64,000 nt of DNA from contig CP046866.1 of assembly GCA_009789175.1 (NCBI GenBank), positions 2,108,001 through 2,172,000 of the forward strand, read 5' to 3'. A program made the position numbers and the translations under genes. The notes beneath the pieces are model-generated. The model made no database searches. It was not told where the DNA came from and worked only from the letters and a program-made list of their open reading frames with translations. Of this stretch, positions 33,890-42,745 are shown one piece after another (positions within the stretch are counted from its first letter, which is position 1; the number at the start of each line of letters is the position of its first letter). The DNA is from Salinibaculum litoreum (lineage in GTDB: Archaea; Halobacteriota; Halobacteria; Halobacteriales; Haloarculaceae).

Positions 33890-34851
33890 GCGCTTTCCTC
33901 CCGTGGCTGCTGCCAGCGACCGTCTCTGTAGGCATCTGCAACGTCGGTCATCGACATGAGTTCGAGGTCGTCGTCTGCCCGGAGTGTGTCCACGTACGTA
34001 AGGATGTCCTCCAGCGCCGAGAGGTGGTAGTCGACGTCGCCGGCGAGGTTGAAGGGGTGCCACCAGAGGTGAAAGACACCGCCGGTCTCGACTGCGCGGT
34101 CCAGTCCCTTGCGCGCTCGGCGCGCCTGACTGCCCGCGGGCGTGCGCGCCCACGCACCGCGTTCGGGCCGGAAGACCTGCGAGCCCGGCACACAGACGAC
34201 GCCGTCTCGTTCAGTCGGCGTCACGGCGGGCGGGGGCCGAACAGCGGCCTCGTCGAAAAACCGAAGCGGCTTGCAGGCGGGACCGAGCGGGGCCCGCTCG
34301 TACCAGCGGTCGTCGACGCCGCGGTAGACGTCGATGCCAGCGTCTGCCAGCAGGTCGACGTGAGCAACCTCGTTGCGCGGGTAGACGAACGAGGAGGGGT
34401 CGAGTCCGACATCTTGGGCGGCCGCGAGCGCATCCCGGAGTTCCGCTGCGGCGGCCGCCCGTGAGTGCTCGGTGAAAACGAGATGACTGTAGCCATGCAA
34501 TCCAACGTCCTGTGTCGTCTCACACGCCCGGACGGTCTCCAGCAGGTCGGGCGCGTACCACAGCGAGCGGTCGACGCCGGTCGAACAGGGCGCGCTTGCA
34601 AGCCAGTCAGCTCGGTCATCGTCGCCGGAACCACTCGCGTCGCCGCCGTGGCCCTCACAGCCCGCAAAGAGATGAGCGACGAACGCCCACGTCGCGGGTA
34701 CCTCGTACGCGTCGAAGAGGCCACAGAGGCGGTCGACGACGGCCGGCGTCTGACGGTAGGCGTCGCCGTAGCGGTCGACGCCGCCCTTGTCGAAACTCCC
34801 CCACGCGAGTTCGGTGTCCAGCGAAACGGTGAACACGCCCGCGTCTGTCAT
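33886..34851 (-). CDS. Polysaccharide deacetylase (CE4/NodB-like)
   Basis: VFTVSLDTELAWGSFDKGG at residues 6-24 is the NodB motif 1 with the metal/base Asp. VGLHGYSHLVFTE near 117 is motif 2 (H-x3-H), and VYPRNEVAHVDLL near 155 lies in the motif-3 region. The late HLWWHPFNLAGD is motif 5 with its histidine. Enzymes of this type remove N-acetyl groups from GlcNAc- or related residues. The overlap with a UDP-HexNAc dehydrogenase suggests modification of the same amino-sugar units. No signal peptide is visible, so it may act on cytoplasmic precursors. The gene lies 34 bases after the stop of the alkaline-phosphatase-superfamily gene. Confidence 0.82.
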   Translation of the reverse strand: MTDAGVFTVSLDTELAWGSFDKGGVDRYGDAYRQTPAVVDRLCGLFDAYEVPATWAFVAHLFAGCEGHGGDASGSGDDDRADWLASAPCSTGVDRSLWYAPDLLETVRACETTQDVGLHGYSHLVFTEHSRAAAAAELRDALAAAQDVGLDPSSFVYPRNEVAHVDLLADAGIDVYRGVDDRWYERAPLGPACKPLRFFDEAAVRPPPAVTPTERDGVVCVPGSQVFRPERGAWARTPAGSQARRARKGLDRAVETGGVFHLWWHPFNLAGDVDYHLSALEDILTYVDTLRADDDLELMSMTDVADAYRDGRWQQPREESA

Positions 34852-34885
34852 CGAAACTCACCACCGGAGTAGGCCAGAGAGGGAG

Positions 34886-36442
34886 TCATTGAAGATAACC
34901 CAGATCGCTCAGGCGGTCGCTGACCTCGCTGTCGGCACCACCAGGGCCGCCGGTGCCGGTACCGGCCGGCCGCTGCGTCTTCGGCGTCCGCTCTGCCGGG
35001 TCGGAGCCGTCGGCAAAGAGGTCGGTCCGAACCTCGCCATCGAGGTTCGTCGGCACCGGCGTGTCAGTGTGATGCAAAACGGTCGGCGCGATGTCGAGGA
35101 TGTGCATGTCTTCGAGACTCGCGTCGGGGTCGACGTCCGGACCGGAGGCAAGAAAGAGTCCGGTCTCTTTGTTCTCGCCGCGCCACCGGGAGGGGGCCTC
35201 GAAGGGGTCGCGCTCGCGGCCGACCGCGCCCTCGATGTGGACCCCCGGTGCCTGTCGGAGCAGAATGTCCGGTGCCCGGTCGAGGTGAGAGCCCTCGTAG
35301 ACGTCCTCGGCAGGGACGGCCGACTCGACGATTGTCTGCCCGTCGTGGACGAGGCCGTCCAGTCGGTCGAGGAGTTCCGCTCGAACGCGCTCGCGTTCGT
35401 CGGGGTCCTCTGCAAGCACGTACAGTGGCCCCTGCCCGCTGGCGAGTGCCACCGAGTTCTCCCAGTCGATGACGTTTGCCTTCGCGCTCTTTGTCACGCC
35501 GCCCTCGGAATCAGGTAACAGCATCTGAATCCGGCGAGGGACGAGCTTGCGGAGCCACCACTCGACGCCCAGCGAACTCAACACGGGGCGAATCCGCTCT
35601 CGGGTCAGTCCGACGCGGTGCAGCAGGTCGCTGACGCCGGTCGTCGTCTCCAGGTAGCCCTCTCGTTCAAGCCAGACGTTGACCAAAAACGCCGTCTCGA
35701 TTTCGTTCGAGCCGTGGTCGGACATGACATACAGCGTCTCCAGGTCATCGGCGGCCAGCAGGTCCGCGATGCGGTCGTCGATGCGCTGCCAGGCCTCCCG
35801 GACCACCTCGTGGTCCCAGTAGAAGTGCTGGAGGACGTTCAGGTAAAACACAGTGCAGTGAACGAAGTCGGTGTCTTCCTTGGCGACGAACTCTTCTAGA
35901 ACGTCGAATCTTGTCTCGATGAGGTCGTAGATTTCCTCGACACAGGGGCTGTCGGGTTTCTCTGCGGAGAGGTCGCCCATGTGTTCGGGGTGGACGGTAT
36001 AGTCGTAGGTCTCGACTAACTCCGCTTCGATATCTGACGGTGTGGTGTACCCGGACTGTTCGGCACCGGGCCCACCAGCGATGTGGACGCCGTCGGTGTC
36101 CTCGGGCGGTGGGTAGCTCGTCGGGAGGTTGATGGTCGCGCTCTCACCGTCGAGGTACTCCCAGTAGTAGCGGCCGTCGAACTGAGTGCTCGCGCTGGTG
36201 TTCTCGATGGACTGGGTGTCGGCATCGATGCGCTCCCACCAGAAGACGCCCAGTTTGCCTGGGTTGGTCCCGGTCGCGTAACACTGCCAGTTGGGGCAGG
36301 TGACCGGCGGGACGCAACTCTGCATGTCCGTCGCAGCGCCCTCCTCGACGAGTCGGGACAGCGTCGGGAGCGTCCCGTCCTCGAGCCAGCGGTCGATAAG
36401 TTCGAACGCCGCACCGTCGAGCCCGAGTACGACCGTCGTCAT
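34886..36442 (-). CDS. Alkaline phosphatase superfamily (phosphodiesterase/pyrophosphatase-like) protein
   Basis: Starting at 36442, MTTVVLGLDGAAFELID places the first metal Asp at residue 9. VTCPNWQCYATGTNPGKLGVF (from residue 47) is the nucleophile block with Thr48, as in type I phosphodiesterase/nucleotide pyrophosphatases. DTDFVHCTVFYLNVLQHFYWD near 205 and VMSDHGSNEIETAFLVN near 250 bring further metal ligands. Such proteins are frequent in haloarchaeal glycan clusters, where their exact reaction is unknown. It sits between the deacetylase and the sugar-phosphate transferase on the same strand. The C-terminus (DRLSDLGYLQ) shares the LGY tail with the two sulfatase-fold proteins of the window, and a Gly/Thr/Pro-rich linker precedes it. 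Confidence 0.8.
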   Translation of the reverse strand: MTTVVLGLDGAAFELIDRWLEDGTLPTLSRLVEEGAATDMQSCVPPVTCPNWQCYATGTNPGKLGVFWWERIDADTQSIENTSASTQFDGRYYWEYLDGESATINLPTSYPPPEDTDGVHIAGGPGAEQSGYTTPSDIEAELVETYDYTVHPEHMGDLSAEKPDSPCVEEIYDLIETRFDVLEEFVAKEDTDFVHCTVFYLNVLQHFYWDHEVVREAWQRIDDRIADLLAADDLETLYVMSDHGSNEIETAFLVNVWLEREGYLETTTGVSDLLHRVGLTRERIRPVLSSLGVEWWLRKLVPRRIQMLLPDSEGGVTKSAKANVIDWENSVALASGQGPLYVLAEDPDERERVRAELLDRLDGLVHDGQTIVESAVPAEDVYEGSHLDRAPDILLRQAPGVHIEGAVGRERDPFEAPSRWRGENKETGLFLASGPDVDPDASLEDMHILDIAPTVLHHTDTPVPTNLDGEVRTDLFADGSDPAERTPKTQRPAGTGTGGPGGADSEVSDRLSDLGYLQ

Positions 36443-36515
36443 CGGTGCCTCCCCGCGTGCATCTGCACCGGCGTACACCAGCGAGTGACAAAAGACGTCC
36501 GGTTAGCTCGGCGGG

Positions 36516-37961
36516 TCACTCCTTATTCTGGCCGGCGGCGGCAAGCGATCGAACATCAGTCAAAACCTGCCATATCTGCCGAACGACGATTTTCAAATCG
36601 AACCAGAACGACTGTCGGCGGATGTACTCGACATCGTATCGAAGCTTCTCCCGTGGGTCGTGGCCGGTCGCGTCGTTTATCTGCGCGAGGCCAGTTAGCC
36701 CCGGTTTGACGAACCAACGCCGACGCCATTCCTCGGCACCGCGTTCCATATCACTATCCAGTTCCGGTCGTTCCGGCCGCGGGCCGACCACGCTCATGTC
36801 GCCGACGAGAATCGACCACAGCTGTGGAATCTCGTCGAGGTGGGTCTTCCGGAGGACCCGCCCGACGCGGGTCACCCGTGGGTCGCGTTCACCACGGTCC
36901 TCCTCGGAAAGTTTCGCGCCCGACTCCGCTTCGGCGTCGGTCACCATCGAGCGGAACTTCGAGACGGTGAAGGTGTCGCCGAACTCGGCCGTGCGCTGCT
37001 GGCTGTACAGCACCGGTCCGGGGCTGTCGAGTTTGATGGCGACAGCGATGGCGAGTATCACCGGCGACAGAACGAGCAGGCCAGCTCCCGCGAAACAGAT
37101 GTCGAAGACGCGTTTGACAGCGTAGTCCTGCCAGTCCCACGGTTCGAGGTCGACTTCCGCGAGGTCGCCACCCGGGACGCCTGCCGTGAGTACGTCGTCA
37201 GTGTGGTCGCGGTGCACCATCGCCGTTACACCGTACTCCGCGCAGGCGTCGAGCGTCCCGAAAAACTCCGCGCGGTCGGTGTTCGCGAACGCAACGAACG
37301 CGGTGTCCACGTCGTATTTCACGAACACCTCATCAAGCCGGGAGAGCCCACCGAGATTCGAGAGCTGGTCGAGGCTGGCCTCGACGACTCCACCATCGGA
37401 GAGTTCGACCGGCCTGGCATCCGGGGACTCCTCGACGGCAAAGGACGACGGCGGCGAGACGTAGCCGATGACCGGCACGTCCGTCGAAGCGAGGATATCC
37501 GCCATAGTTTCCGGATCATCACCGACGATAACCGCACGACTCCGGGAGCGTGGGCGACGACGAATGGCGACCGTAAACAAGGGCAACACCACGAGCAGGA
37601 ACGCCGTCGTCAACATCAGTGTCGCTCGCGGGAGCCGGTAACTGTAGTTGAAATACCCCAGAGCGGCGAGGGCGACCATCGACAGCAGGAGTCGCTTCTG
37701 CGTGAGCAAGATGGTGTCGAGAATCCGTCGGGGCCGGGGTTTGAAGACCGGCCACATGGCCGCCAGCGTCACGACAAGCGCCGTCGCTATCGTCCAGAGC
37801 AGTTCCCCGTTTTCGAGGACGACCGGTGCCGGCCGACCGAAGTACGGGACGAGTGCGAACGCCTCCTGCACAGCCGAGAGGTTGATGATAGTGACCGCGA
37901 GTGCGGTCATGATGGCGGTCCCGAGGACGCTGACCCCGCGGTACCGCCAGCCCGATGTCAT
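36516..37961 (-). CDS. Polyprenyl-phosphate sugar-1-phosphate transferase (WbaP/WcaJ type)
   Basis: I chose the ATG at 37961 (MTSGWRYRGVSV) because the preceding residues are basic, unlike the family, and TTGTACGGAATAG lies just upstream. Four hydrophobic segments and a soluble CoA-binding-like middle domain (AVIVGDDPETMADIL) precede the catalytic module. The module starts YAVKRVFDICFAGAGLLVLSP near 287, with VSKFRSMV near 335, RPERPELDSDM near 395 and FVKPGLTGLAQIN near 420. The enzyme moves a sugar-1-phosphate from a nucleotide sugar to a polyprenyl phosphate, starting a lipid-linked glycan. This bacterial-type initiator contrasts with the AglD/AlgJ-like archaeal route and marks the cluster as complete from start to transfer. 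Confidence 0.88.
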   Translation of the reverse strand: MTSGWRYRGVSVLGTAIMTALAVTIINLSAVQEAFALVPYFGRPAPVVLENGELLWTIATALVVTLAAMWPVFKPRPRRILDTILLTQKRLLLSMVALAALGYFNYSYRLPRATLMLTTAFLLVVLPLFTVAIRRRPRSRSRAVIVGDDPETMADILASTDVPVIGYVSPPSSFAVEESPDARPVELSDGGVVEASLDQLSNLGGLSRLDEVFVKYDVDTAFVAFANTDRAEFFGTLDACAEYGVTAMVHRDHTDDVLTAGVPGGDLAEVDLEPWDWQDYAVKRVFDICFAGAGLLVLSPVILAIAVAIKLDSPGPVLYSQQRTAEFGDTFTVSKFRSMVTDAEAESGAKLSEEDRGERDPRVTRVGRVLRKTHLDEIPQLWSILVGDMSVVGPRPERPELDSDMERGAEEWRRRWFVKPGLTGLAQINDATGHDPREKLRYDVEYIRRQSFWFDLKIVVRQIWQVLTDVRSLAAAGQNKE

Positions 37962-38088
37962 TGTACGGAATAGATACGACCGCGAATATAAGGGCTGTGG
38001 CAGGCGTCGTGCGGATGTCAGACGAGACTGCAGGTCGCGTTCGGCCAATCGCGTCGGGACGGGTCGGTACGGGGGCGTCGATGGTCGC

Positions 38089-39267
38089 CTACGGTCGCCC
38101 TGTCACGGTATTCTTGATCGTCCTGCGGATGTCCTGCACGAACGGCTTCGGGTCGTCGAGGTCCAGATAATCAAACCGGGGATGGTGGAACAGCGACGAA
38201 CCGACCGTGTTGAGCGCCGACAGCGGGCTGGGACGCTCTGCGAGCGAAGAGTCATGGAAGAGGACGCTTGCGAGGTAGCTAACCTCGCCGCGGACGAGAT
38301 GCCCGGCCGCGCCAACGTCGTAGCCGTCGGCTGCATCCACGGACTCGCCGCCGGCGAGCTGGTAGAAATGGTACGGGAAGTCGACGCCGGCCGTAACCGA
38401 GAAGGGGAGCGACGACCAGAATCGGGGGTTGATTTCCATGAGTTTGAACTCCCCGTCGTCTCTCTTGAACTCGACCATCGCGAGTCCGTGCCAGTCGAGT
38501 GCGTCGAGCAAGCGAAGCCCTGCCCGCTTGAGTTCGGGGATGTGCACTGCTTCCCGGAACGCGCTGGGCCCACCGGAGTACTTGTAAGCCCGAATCTGAC
38601 GGTGCTGAAAGGTTGCGACCGGCGACCCGTTATCGAACAGTGCGAAGAAGCCGTACTCAGCCGAGTCGGACATATACTCCTGTGCGATAGGTTCGTGTCC
38701 CATCTCCTCGATGAGAGCCGCCGTGTCGGGAGTACTGTTAGGCTCGATATACTCCACGCCCGGATAGTGGGCCTCGTTGTCAGCGACGACGATGTTGTAT
38801 CTGGACTTGACGATGGTCTGTTCGTCCCACCTGTCCCACTCCGAGAGCAGTCTCGTCTCGGGGACGCCGACGCCGGCGGACTCGGCAATCTCAAACAGGC
38901 GCTTGCGGTCCTGGACTCGCTCCAACCGTTCGAAGTCGGGCCAGGGCGTCCCGACGTGTTCGGCGAACTCCGCTTTCCGGTTCGCGAGGTGGTAGATGTC
39001 GGGTTCCCTGACCGGGATAATCGTCTGGACCGACTCCCGACTCGCGAGGTCCAGCAACAGCCGTCCATACTGGTCCATGTCCTCGTTGGGGTCCGTGGTG
39101 CGAACCGTCTCGTCACAGTACTTCGAGGCAAAGGCAGGGGTCTCGCTGTCTTCCGAGACGACAATCGTTCGCACGCCCCGCTTACCCAGCGAACGCAGAC
39201 AGGCAATCGTACTTGGTGCGGCAATCCCTGGCACGACGACCGCATCCTCCGTGCTCTCGCGCAACAT
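38089..39267 (-). CDS. ATP-grasp carboxylate ligase
   Basis: Starting at 39267, MLRESTEDAVVVPGIAAPST begins the pre-ATP-grasp domain. DRKRLFEIAESAGVGVPETR near 120 and the lysine of QTIVKSRYN near 150 belong to the nucleotide-binding lid. AMVEFKRDDGEFKLMEINPRFW near 270 carries the Glu and Asn metal ligands typical of CarB-like ATP-grasp enzymes. These ligate a carboxylate with an amine or amino acid. Since the cluster encodes two dehydrogenases that make uronic acids, amidation of such a sugar, or linking an amino acid to it, is possible. That is inference. The gene stands between the phosphotransferase and an epimerase on the same strand, about 160 bases from the latter. Confidence 0.8.
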   Translation of the reverse strand: MLRESTEDAVVVPGIAAPSTIACLRSLGKRGVRTIVVSEDSETPAFASKYCDETVRTTDPNEDMDQYGRLLLDLASRESVQTIIPVREPDIYHLANRKAEFAEHVGTPWPDFERLERVQDRKRLFEIAESAGVGVPETRLLSEWDRWDEQTIVKSRYNIVVADNEAHYPGVEYIEPNSTPDTAALIEEMGHEPIAQEYMSDSAEYGFFALFDNGSPVATFQHRQIRAYKYSGGPSAFREAVHIPELKRAGLRLLDALDWHGLAMVEFKRDDGEFKLMEINPRFWSSLPFSVTAGVDFPYHFYQLAGGESVDAADGYDVGAAGHLVRGEVSYLASVLFHDSSLAERPSPLSALNTVGSSLFHHPRFDYLDLDDPKPFVQDIRRTIKNTVTGRP

Positions 39268-39430
39268 AGCAGAGACGATACAAAAACAGAAGTTAGTAAT
39301 ACTCAGCCTACGGTGTGGTCTCGACGGTTCAAACGTCACTACCCCGGTCTGATATACGGGGTGACAGGCACGCAGGACTATCAGCAACCGGATGACAAAG
39401 ACGAATGGCTACTGACCGGTGAGAATGTGA

Positions 39431-40417
39431 TTACGACGCCAGCACGAGCGGTTCGTACCAGTCGCGGTTGGCGCGGTACCACTCGATGAACGCTTCGACG
39501 CCCTCCCGAATGGTGTACGTCGGCTCGTAATCGAGCAACTCGGCGGCTCTGGTCGTGTCGGCGTGGGTGTGTTCGGCGTCGGCGTCGTGGCGCTCGTCGA
39601 ATGCCAGGTCGAGGTCGGGCGCTATCTGGTCGCGAATCTCCTCGGCGAGGGTGAGAATCTCGATGTTGTCGGTACTGCCGACGTTTACCGCCTGGCCGTC
39701 GGCGGCGTCTTCGGAAAGGAGGGTGACGTTCGCCTCGACGACATCCTCGATGAAGGTGAAATCCCGCGTCTGTGTGCCGTCGCCGTAGATGACCGGCGAG
39801 TCGCCGTTGAGACACCGCGAGACGAAGTTCGTCATCGCCATGTTCGGCCGCATTCGCGGGCCGTAGACAGTGAAATACCGCAGCGCGACCGCCGGCAGGT
39901 CGTACACCTCGCTGTAGGCACAGGCGTACCGTTCGGCGGCGAGTTTCGAGGCCCCGTAGGGGCTGACCGGCGTCGTCGGGTGCTCCTCGTCGTAGGGGAG
40001 ATACTGTGGTTTGCCGTACACAGAGGAGGAAGAAGCCATCACGAACCGCTCGATGCCGGTGTTGCGGGCGGCGTCCAACAGATTCAGCGTGCCGTTGACG
40101 TTGACCTCGTCGTACTTCCGGGGGTCCTCGACACTCGGTCGAACACCAGCCTGGGCAGCCTGGTGATAGACGTACTCCACGTCGGAGACGAGGTCGGTCA
40201 CGAGGTCGGCGTCCCGGACATCACCCTCGACGAGGCGATACGAGCCATCGCCGTTCTCGGCACGGTCACGGCAGACCTCGACAGTGTGCTCCTTGATGCG
40301 GGTGTCATAGAAGGGGTCGAAGTTGTCCAGAACGGTCACGTCGTGGCCGTCCGAGACGAACCGTTCAGCGAGGTGGCCGCCGATGAAGCCGGTGCCACCA
40401 GTGACAAGAATGTTCAT
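39431..40417 (-). CDS. NAD-dependent UDP-sugar 4-epimerase
   Basis: This 328-residue SDR has MNILVTGGTGFIGGHL at the start and then VLDNFDPFYDTRIKE, the wording of UDP-glucuronate 4-epimerases (DNFNxYYD...K). YHQAAQAGVRPSVEDP near 87 and ASSSSVYGKPQYLP near 128 follow, and the catalytic Tyr/Lys are in SPYGASKLAAER near 152. TVYGPRMRPNMAM and YGDGTQTRDFTFI are also typical. Either UDP-glucuronate/galacturonate or UDP-glucose/galactose interconversion is possible, and the FDPFYD segment favours the uronate. UDP-glucuronate is available from the AglM-type dehydrogenase nearby. Confidence 0.85.
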   Translation of the reverse strand: MNILVTGGTGFIGGHLAERFVSDGHDVTVLDNFDPFYDTRIKEHTVEVCRDRAENGDGSYRLVEGDVRDADLVTDLVSDVEYVYHQAAQAGVRPSVEDPRKYDEVNVNGTLNLLDAARNTGIERFVMASSSSVYGKPQYLPYDEEHPTTPVSPYGASKLAAERYACAYSEVYDLPAVALRYFTVYGPRMRPNMAMTNFVSRCLNGDSPVIYGDGTQTRDFTFIEDVVEANVTLLSEDAADGQAVNVGSTDNIEILTLAEEIRDQIAPDLDLAFDERHDADAEHTHADTTRAAELLDYEPTYTIREGVEAFIEWYRANRDWYEPLVLAS

Positions 40418-40453
40418 TATGTGACTGAATCAGGGCCTCGGTGAAGTTGGTTT

Positions 40454-40592
40454 CTATCCCTCGTCTGCCGGGTCGATTCTATCGACAACACCGTCGAAGT
40501 CATCGTCGAAACTCAGCACAAAGTCGATATCGTGTCGTTCACTGAGAGCGATGGTCGTCGCATCAGTGAAACTCAACGCCCGATCAGGCAAC
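40454..40592 (-). pseudogene. PIN-domain (VapC) relic, C-terminal part
   Basis: The minus strand reads PDRALSFTDATTIALSERH, then DIDFVLSFDDDFDGV. This is the C-terminal third of a PIN nuclease with its last two Asp blocks. No N-terminal half precedes it; the nucleotidyltransferase gene ends 4 bases away. It is the remains of a toxin gene cut by rearrangement. Confidence 0.7.
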
Positions 40593-40595
40593 CGA

Positions 40596-41360
40596 CTACT
40601 CCGCGGAGGCGTCGGCCTCAGCAGTTCCTTCTTCCGATTCCGGCTCCACTCCCTCTTCGAGGAGTTCCGTGGCATACTCGCGGTCCTCGGGATAGCCCAC
40701 GTCGACGCGCCAGCCGTCCATCCGGATGGCGTCGATGGTCCGCCCCGAGTGAAGCAGGAGGTCGACAGCGTCACTGATCTCTAGCTCGCCGCGGTCGGAG
40801 GGCTGGACGAGATGGCAGGCGTGGAAGATAGCCGGCGTGAAGGTGTAGAACCCAGTCATCACGAGATTCGACGGCGGGTCCTCGGGTTTCTCGACGACGT
40901 TCGTGATTTCGCCGTACTTGTTGGTGTCACAGACACCGTAACGGGAGGCCTCGTCCCACGGCACTTCCTCGACGAGGAACGCGGCGTCGGCGCGGTCCTC
41001 CTGCTGGCGGTTGATGACATCCCTGAGGTTCGCCTGGAAGATGTTGTCGCCCAGCATCAGCATGAAATCGTCGTCGATGTACTCCTCGACGGTCAGCAGG
41101 GCGTGGGCCAGCCCCTTCTGTTCGCGCTGGTGAGAGTAAGTGATGGGGACGCCCTCGAACTCGTCGTCGTAGTGTTCGATGATGGCCTCTTTCTTGTAGC
41201 CGACGACGACGTACAGCTCCTCGGCCCCCAGTTCGACCAGTTGCTCGAAACAATGGGTGAGAATCGGCTTGCCGGCGACCTCGACCATCCCCTTGGGTTT
41301 GTCTTCCGTCAGGGGACGGAGACGGGTTCCCTCGCCAGCAGCGAGTACGACAGCTTGCAT
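40596..41360 (-). CDS. aglF: Sugar-1-phosphate nucleotidyltransferase (AglF-like)
   Basis: Starting at 41360, MQAVVLAAGEGTRLRPLTED is the classic nucleotidyltransferase loop (G-x-G-T-R-L-R-P-L-T, then KPK). VAGKPILTHCFEQLVELG and LMLGDNIF with the metal Asp near 102 follow, then VVEKPEDPPSNLVMTGFYTF near 160. At 254 residues it is the short form without an acetyltransferase domain, like Haloferax AglF, a glucose-1-phosphate uridylyltransferase. It makes the UDP- or dTDP-sugar used by the adjacent AglM-type dehydrogenase, which is divergently transcribed from a shared 86-base promoter region. The acidic tail EGVEPESEEGTAEADASAE is unusual, and the PIN relic directly behind suggests the 3' end was rearranged. 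Confidence 0.82.
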   Translation of the reverse strand: MQAVVLAAGEGTRLRPLTEDKPKGMVEVAGKPILTHCFEQLVELGAEELYVVVGYKKEAIIEHYDDEFEGVPITYSHQREQKGLAHALLTVEEYIDDDFMLMLGDNIFQANLRDVINRQQEDRADAAFLVEEVPWDEASRYGVCDTNKYGEITNVVEKPEDPPSNLVMTGFYTFTPAIFHACHLVQPSDRGELEISDAVDLLLHSGRTIDAIRMDGWRVDVGYPEDREYATELLEEGVEPESEEGTAEADASAE

Positions 41361-41446
41361 ACATCCGAGTGGTTGGTCAGAGGATAAAAACGCTTGGAGC
41401 CAGCGAGGCCGAACGCTGAAGGTGGGTGGGGCGGTACAGACGCCCA

Positions 41447-42733
41447 ATGCGAATCAGCATCGTTGGCAGCGGCTACGTCGGGACGACAGTTGCCGCCTGT
41501 CTCGCCGACGCCGGCCACGAAGTCGTCAACGTCGACATCGACGAGGAAGTCGTCGACGCTATCAATGCGGGGGAGGCACCGATTCACGAACCGGGACTGG
41601 ACGAACTGGTCGCGGCCCACGGCGGTGACCGCCTGCGTGCGACCACCGACTACGGGGCCATCCGCGACACCGACGTGACCTTCCTCGCCCTGCCGACCCC
41701 GAGCAACGAGGACGGGAGTATCGACCTCTCGGCGATGGAGGCCGGTGCTCGCTCGGTGGGCGAGGCACTCGCCGAGAAGGACGACTACCACCTCGTCGTC
41801 GTCAAGAGCACCGTGATTCCGGGGACTGCCGAGGAGACGCTCACACCAATCATCGCCGAGGCAAGCGGTGGTACGGAAGGCGAGGACTTCGACGTGGCAT
41901 CGAACCCGGAGTTCCTCCGTGAGGGGTCGGCCGTCGCGGACTTCCAGCAGCCCGACAAACTCGTCTTCGGCGCCACGACAGAGCGCGCGTTCGCCCGTCT
42001 GCGTGCGGTGTATGATTCGGTCGTCGACGACGTCCCTGTCGTCGAGACCGGTCGCCGGGAAGCCGAGATGATCAAGTACGCCAACAACGCCTTCCTCGCG
42101 GCGAAGGTCAGTCTTATCAACGACCTCGGGAACGTCTGCAAGGAGTACGGCGTCGACGCCTACGAGGTGGCCGACGCCATCGGGCTGGACGACCGCATCG
42201 GCGAGCGGTTCCTCCGGAGCGGGGTTGGCTGGGGGGGGAGCTGCTTCCCGAAGGATGTTGACGCCATCCGCGCGGCCGCCCGTGCCGAAGGGTACGAGCC
42301 ACAGATGCTCGATGCGGCCGTCGCCGTCAACGACTGCCAGCCCGAGCGCCTGCTCGCGTTACTCGATGGCCACGTCGACGTAGCCGGCCAGCGCGTCGCC
42401 GTCCTTGGACTCTCGTTTAAGCCCGGCACCGACGACATTCGCAACTCCCGGGCGATTCCCGTCATCGAAGGATTGCAGGAACGCGGCGCGACCGTCGTCG
42501 CCTACGACCCGGTCGCAGTCGCGGAGATGCGTGAGCAGTTCCCCGACGTGGCGTATGCCGACAGCGCCGCCGACGCGCTCGTCGACGCCGCGGGCGCTGT
42601 GGTCGTCACCGACTGGGACGAGTTCGCCGCGCTCGATTCGGAGTTCGACGCGATGGCTCGACCCGTAGTGGTCGACGGCCGCCACGTCGTCGAACGACGC
42701 GAGGGCATCACCTACGAAGGACTGACCTGGTGA
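41447..42733 (+). CDS. aglM: UDP-glucose 6-dehydrogenase (AglM-type)
   Basis: The ATG at 41447 gives [21 protein letters not shown], the NAD-binding start expected in this family. [16 protein letters not shown] near 118 and [16 protein letters not shown] near 147 are UDP-glucose-dehydrogenase wording. [17 protein letters not shown] near 206 and the catalytic Cys in [14 protein letters not shown] near 262 complete the picture, and the C-terminal UDP-binding domain is intact. It oxidises UDP-glucose twice to UDP-glucuronate, the donor for hexuronic acid residues and the substrate for the UXS-like enzyme at 10333 and the epimerase at 39431. It converges with the STT3 gene with only 12 bases between. 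Confidence 0.92.
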   Translation: MRISIVGSGYVGTTVAACLADAGHEVVNVDIDEEVVDAINAGEAPIHEPGLDELVAAHGGDRLRATTDYGAIRDTDVTFLALPTPSNEDGSIDLSAMEAGARSVGEALAEKDDYHLVVVKSTVIPGTAEETLTPIIAEASGGTEGEDFDVASNPEFLREGSAVADFQQPDKLVFGATTERAFARLRAVYDSVVDDVPVVETGRREAEMIKYANNAFLAAKVSLINDLGNVCKEYGVDAYEVADAIGLDDRIGERFLRSGVGWGGSCFPKDVDAIRAAARAEGYEPQMLDAAVAVNDCQPERLLALLDGHVDVAGQRVAVLGLSFKPGTDDIRNSRAIPVIEGLQERGATVVAYDPVAVAEMREQFPDVAYADSAADALVDAAGAVVVTDWDEFAALDSEFDAMARPVVVDGRHVVERREGITYEGLTW

Positions 42734-42745
42734 ACCACAGCGTGG

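Noticed and set aside
32972-33931. 319-residue open frame on the plus strand
   Set aside because: It is a mirror of the UDP-HexNAc dehydrogenase gene with biased residues. The sense strand carries all catalytic motifs.
37648-39489. 613-residue open frame on the plus strand
   Set aside because: It runs antisense to the phosphotransferase and ATP-grasp genes, both with clear family motifs. Long antisense frames are common in GC-rich haloarchaeal DNA, and it shows no domain.
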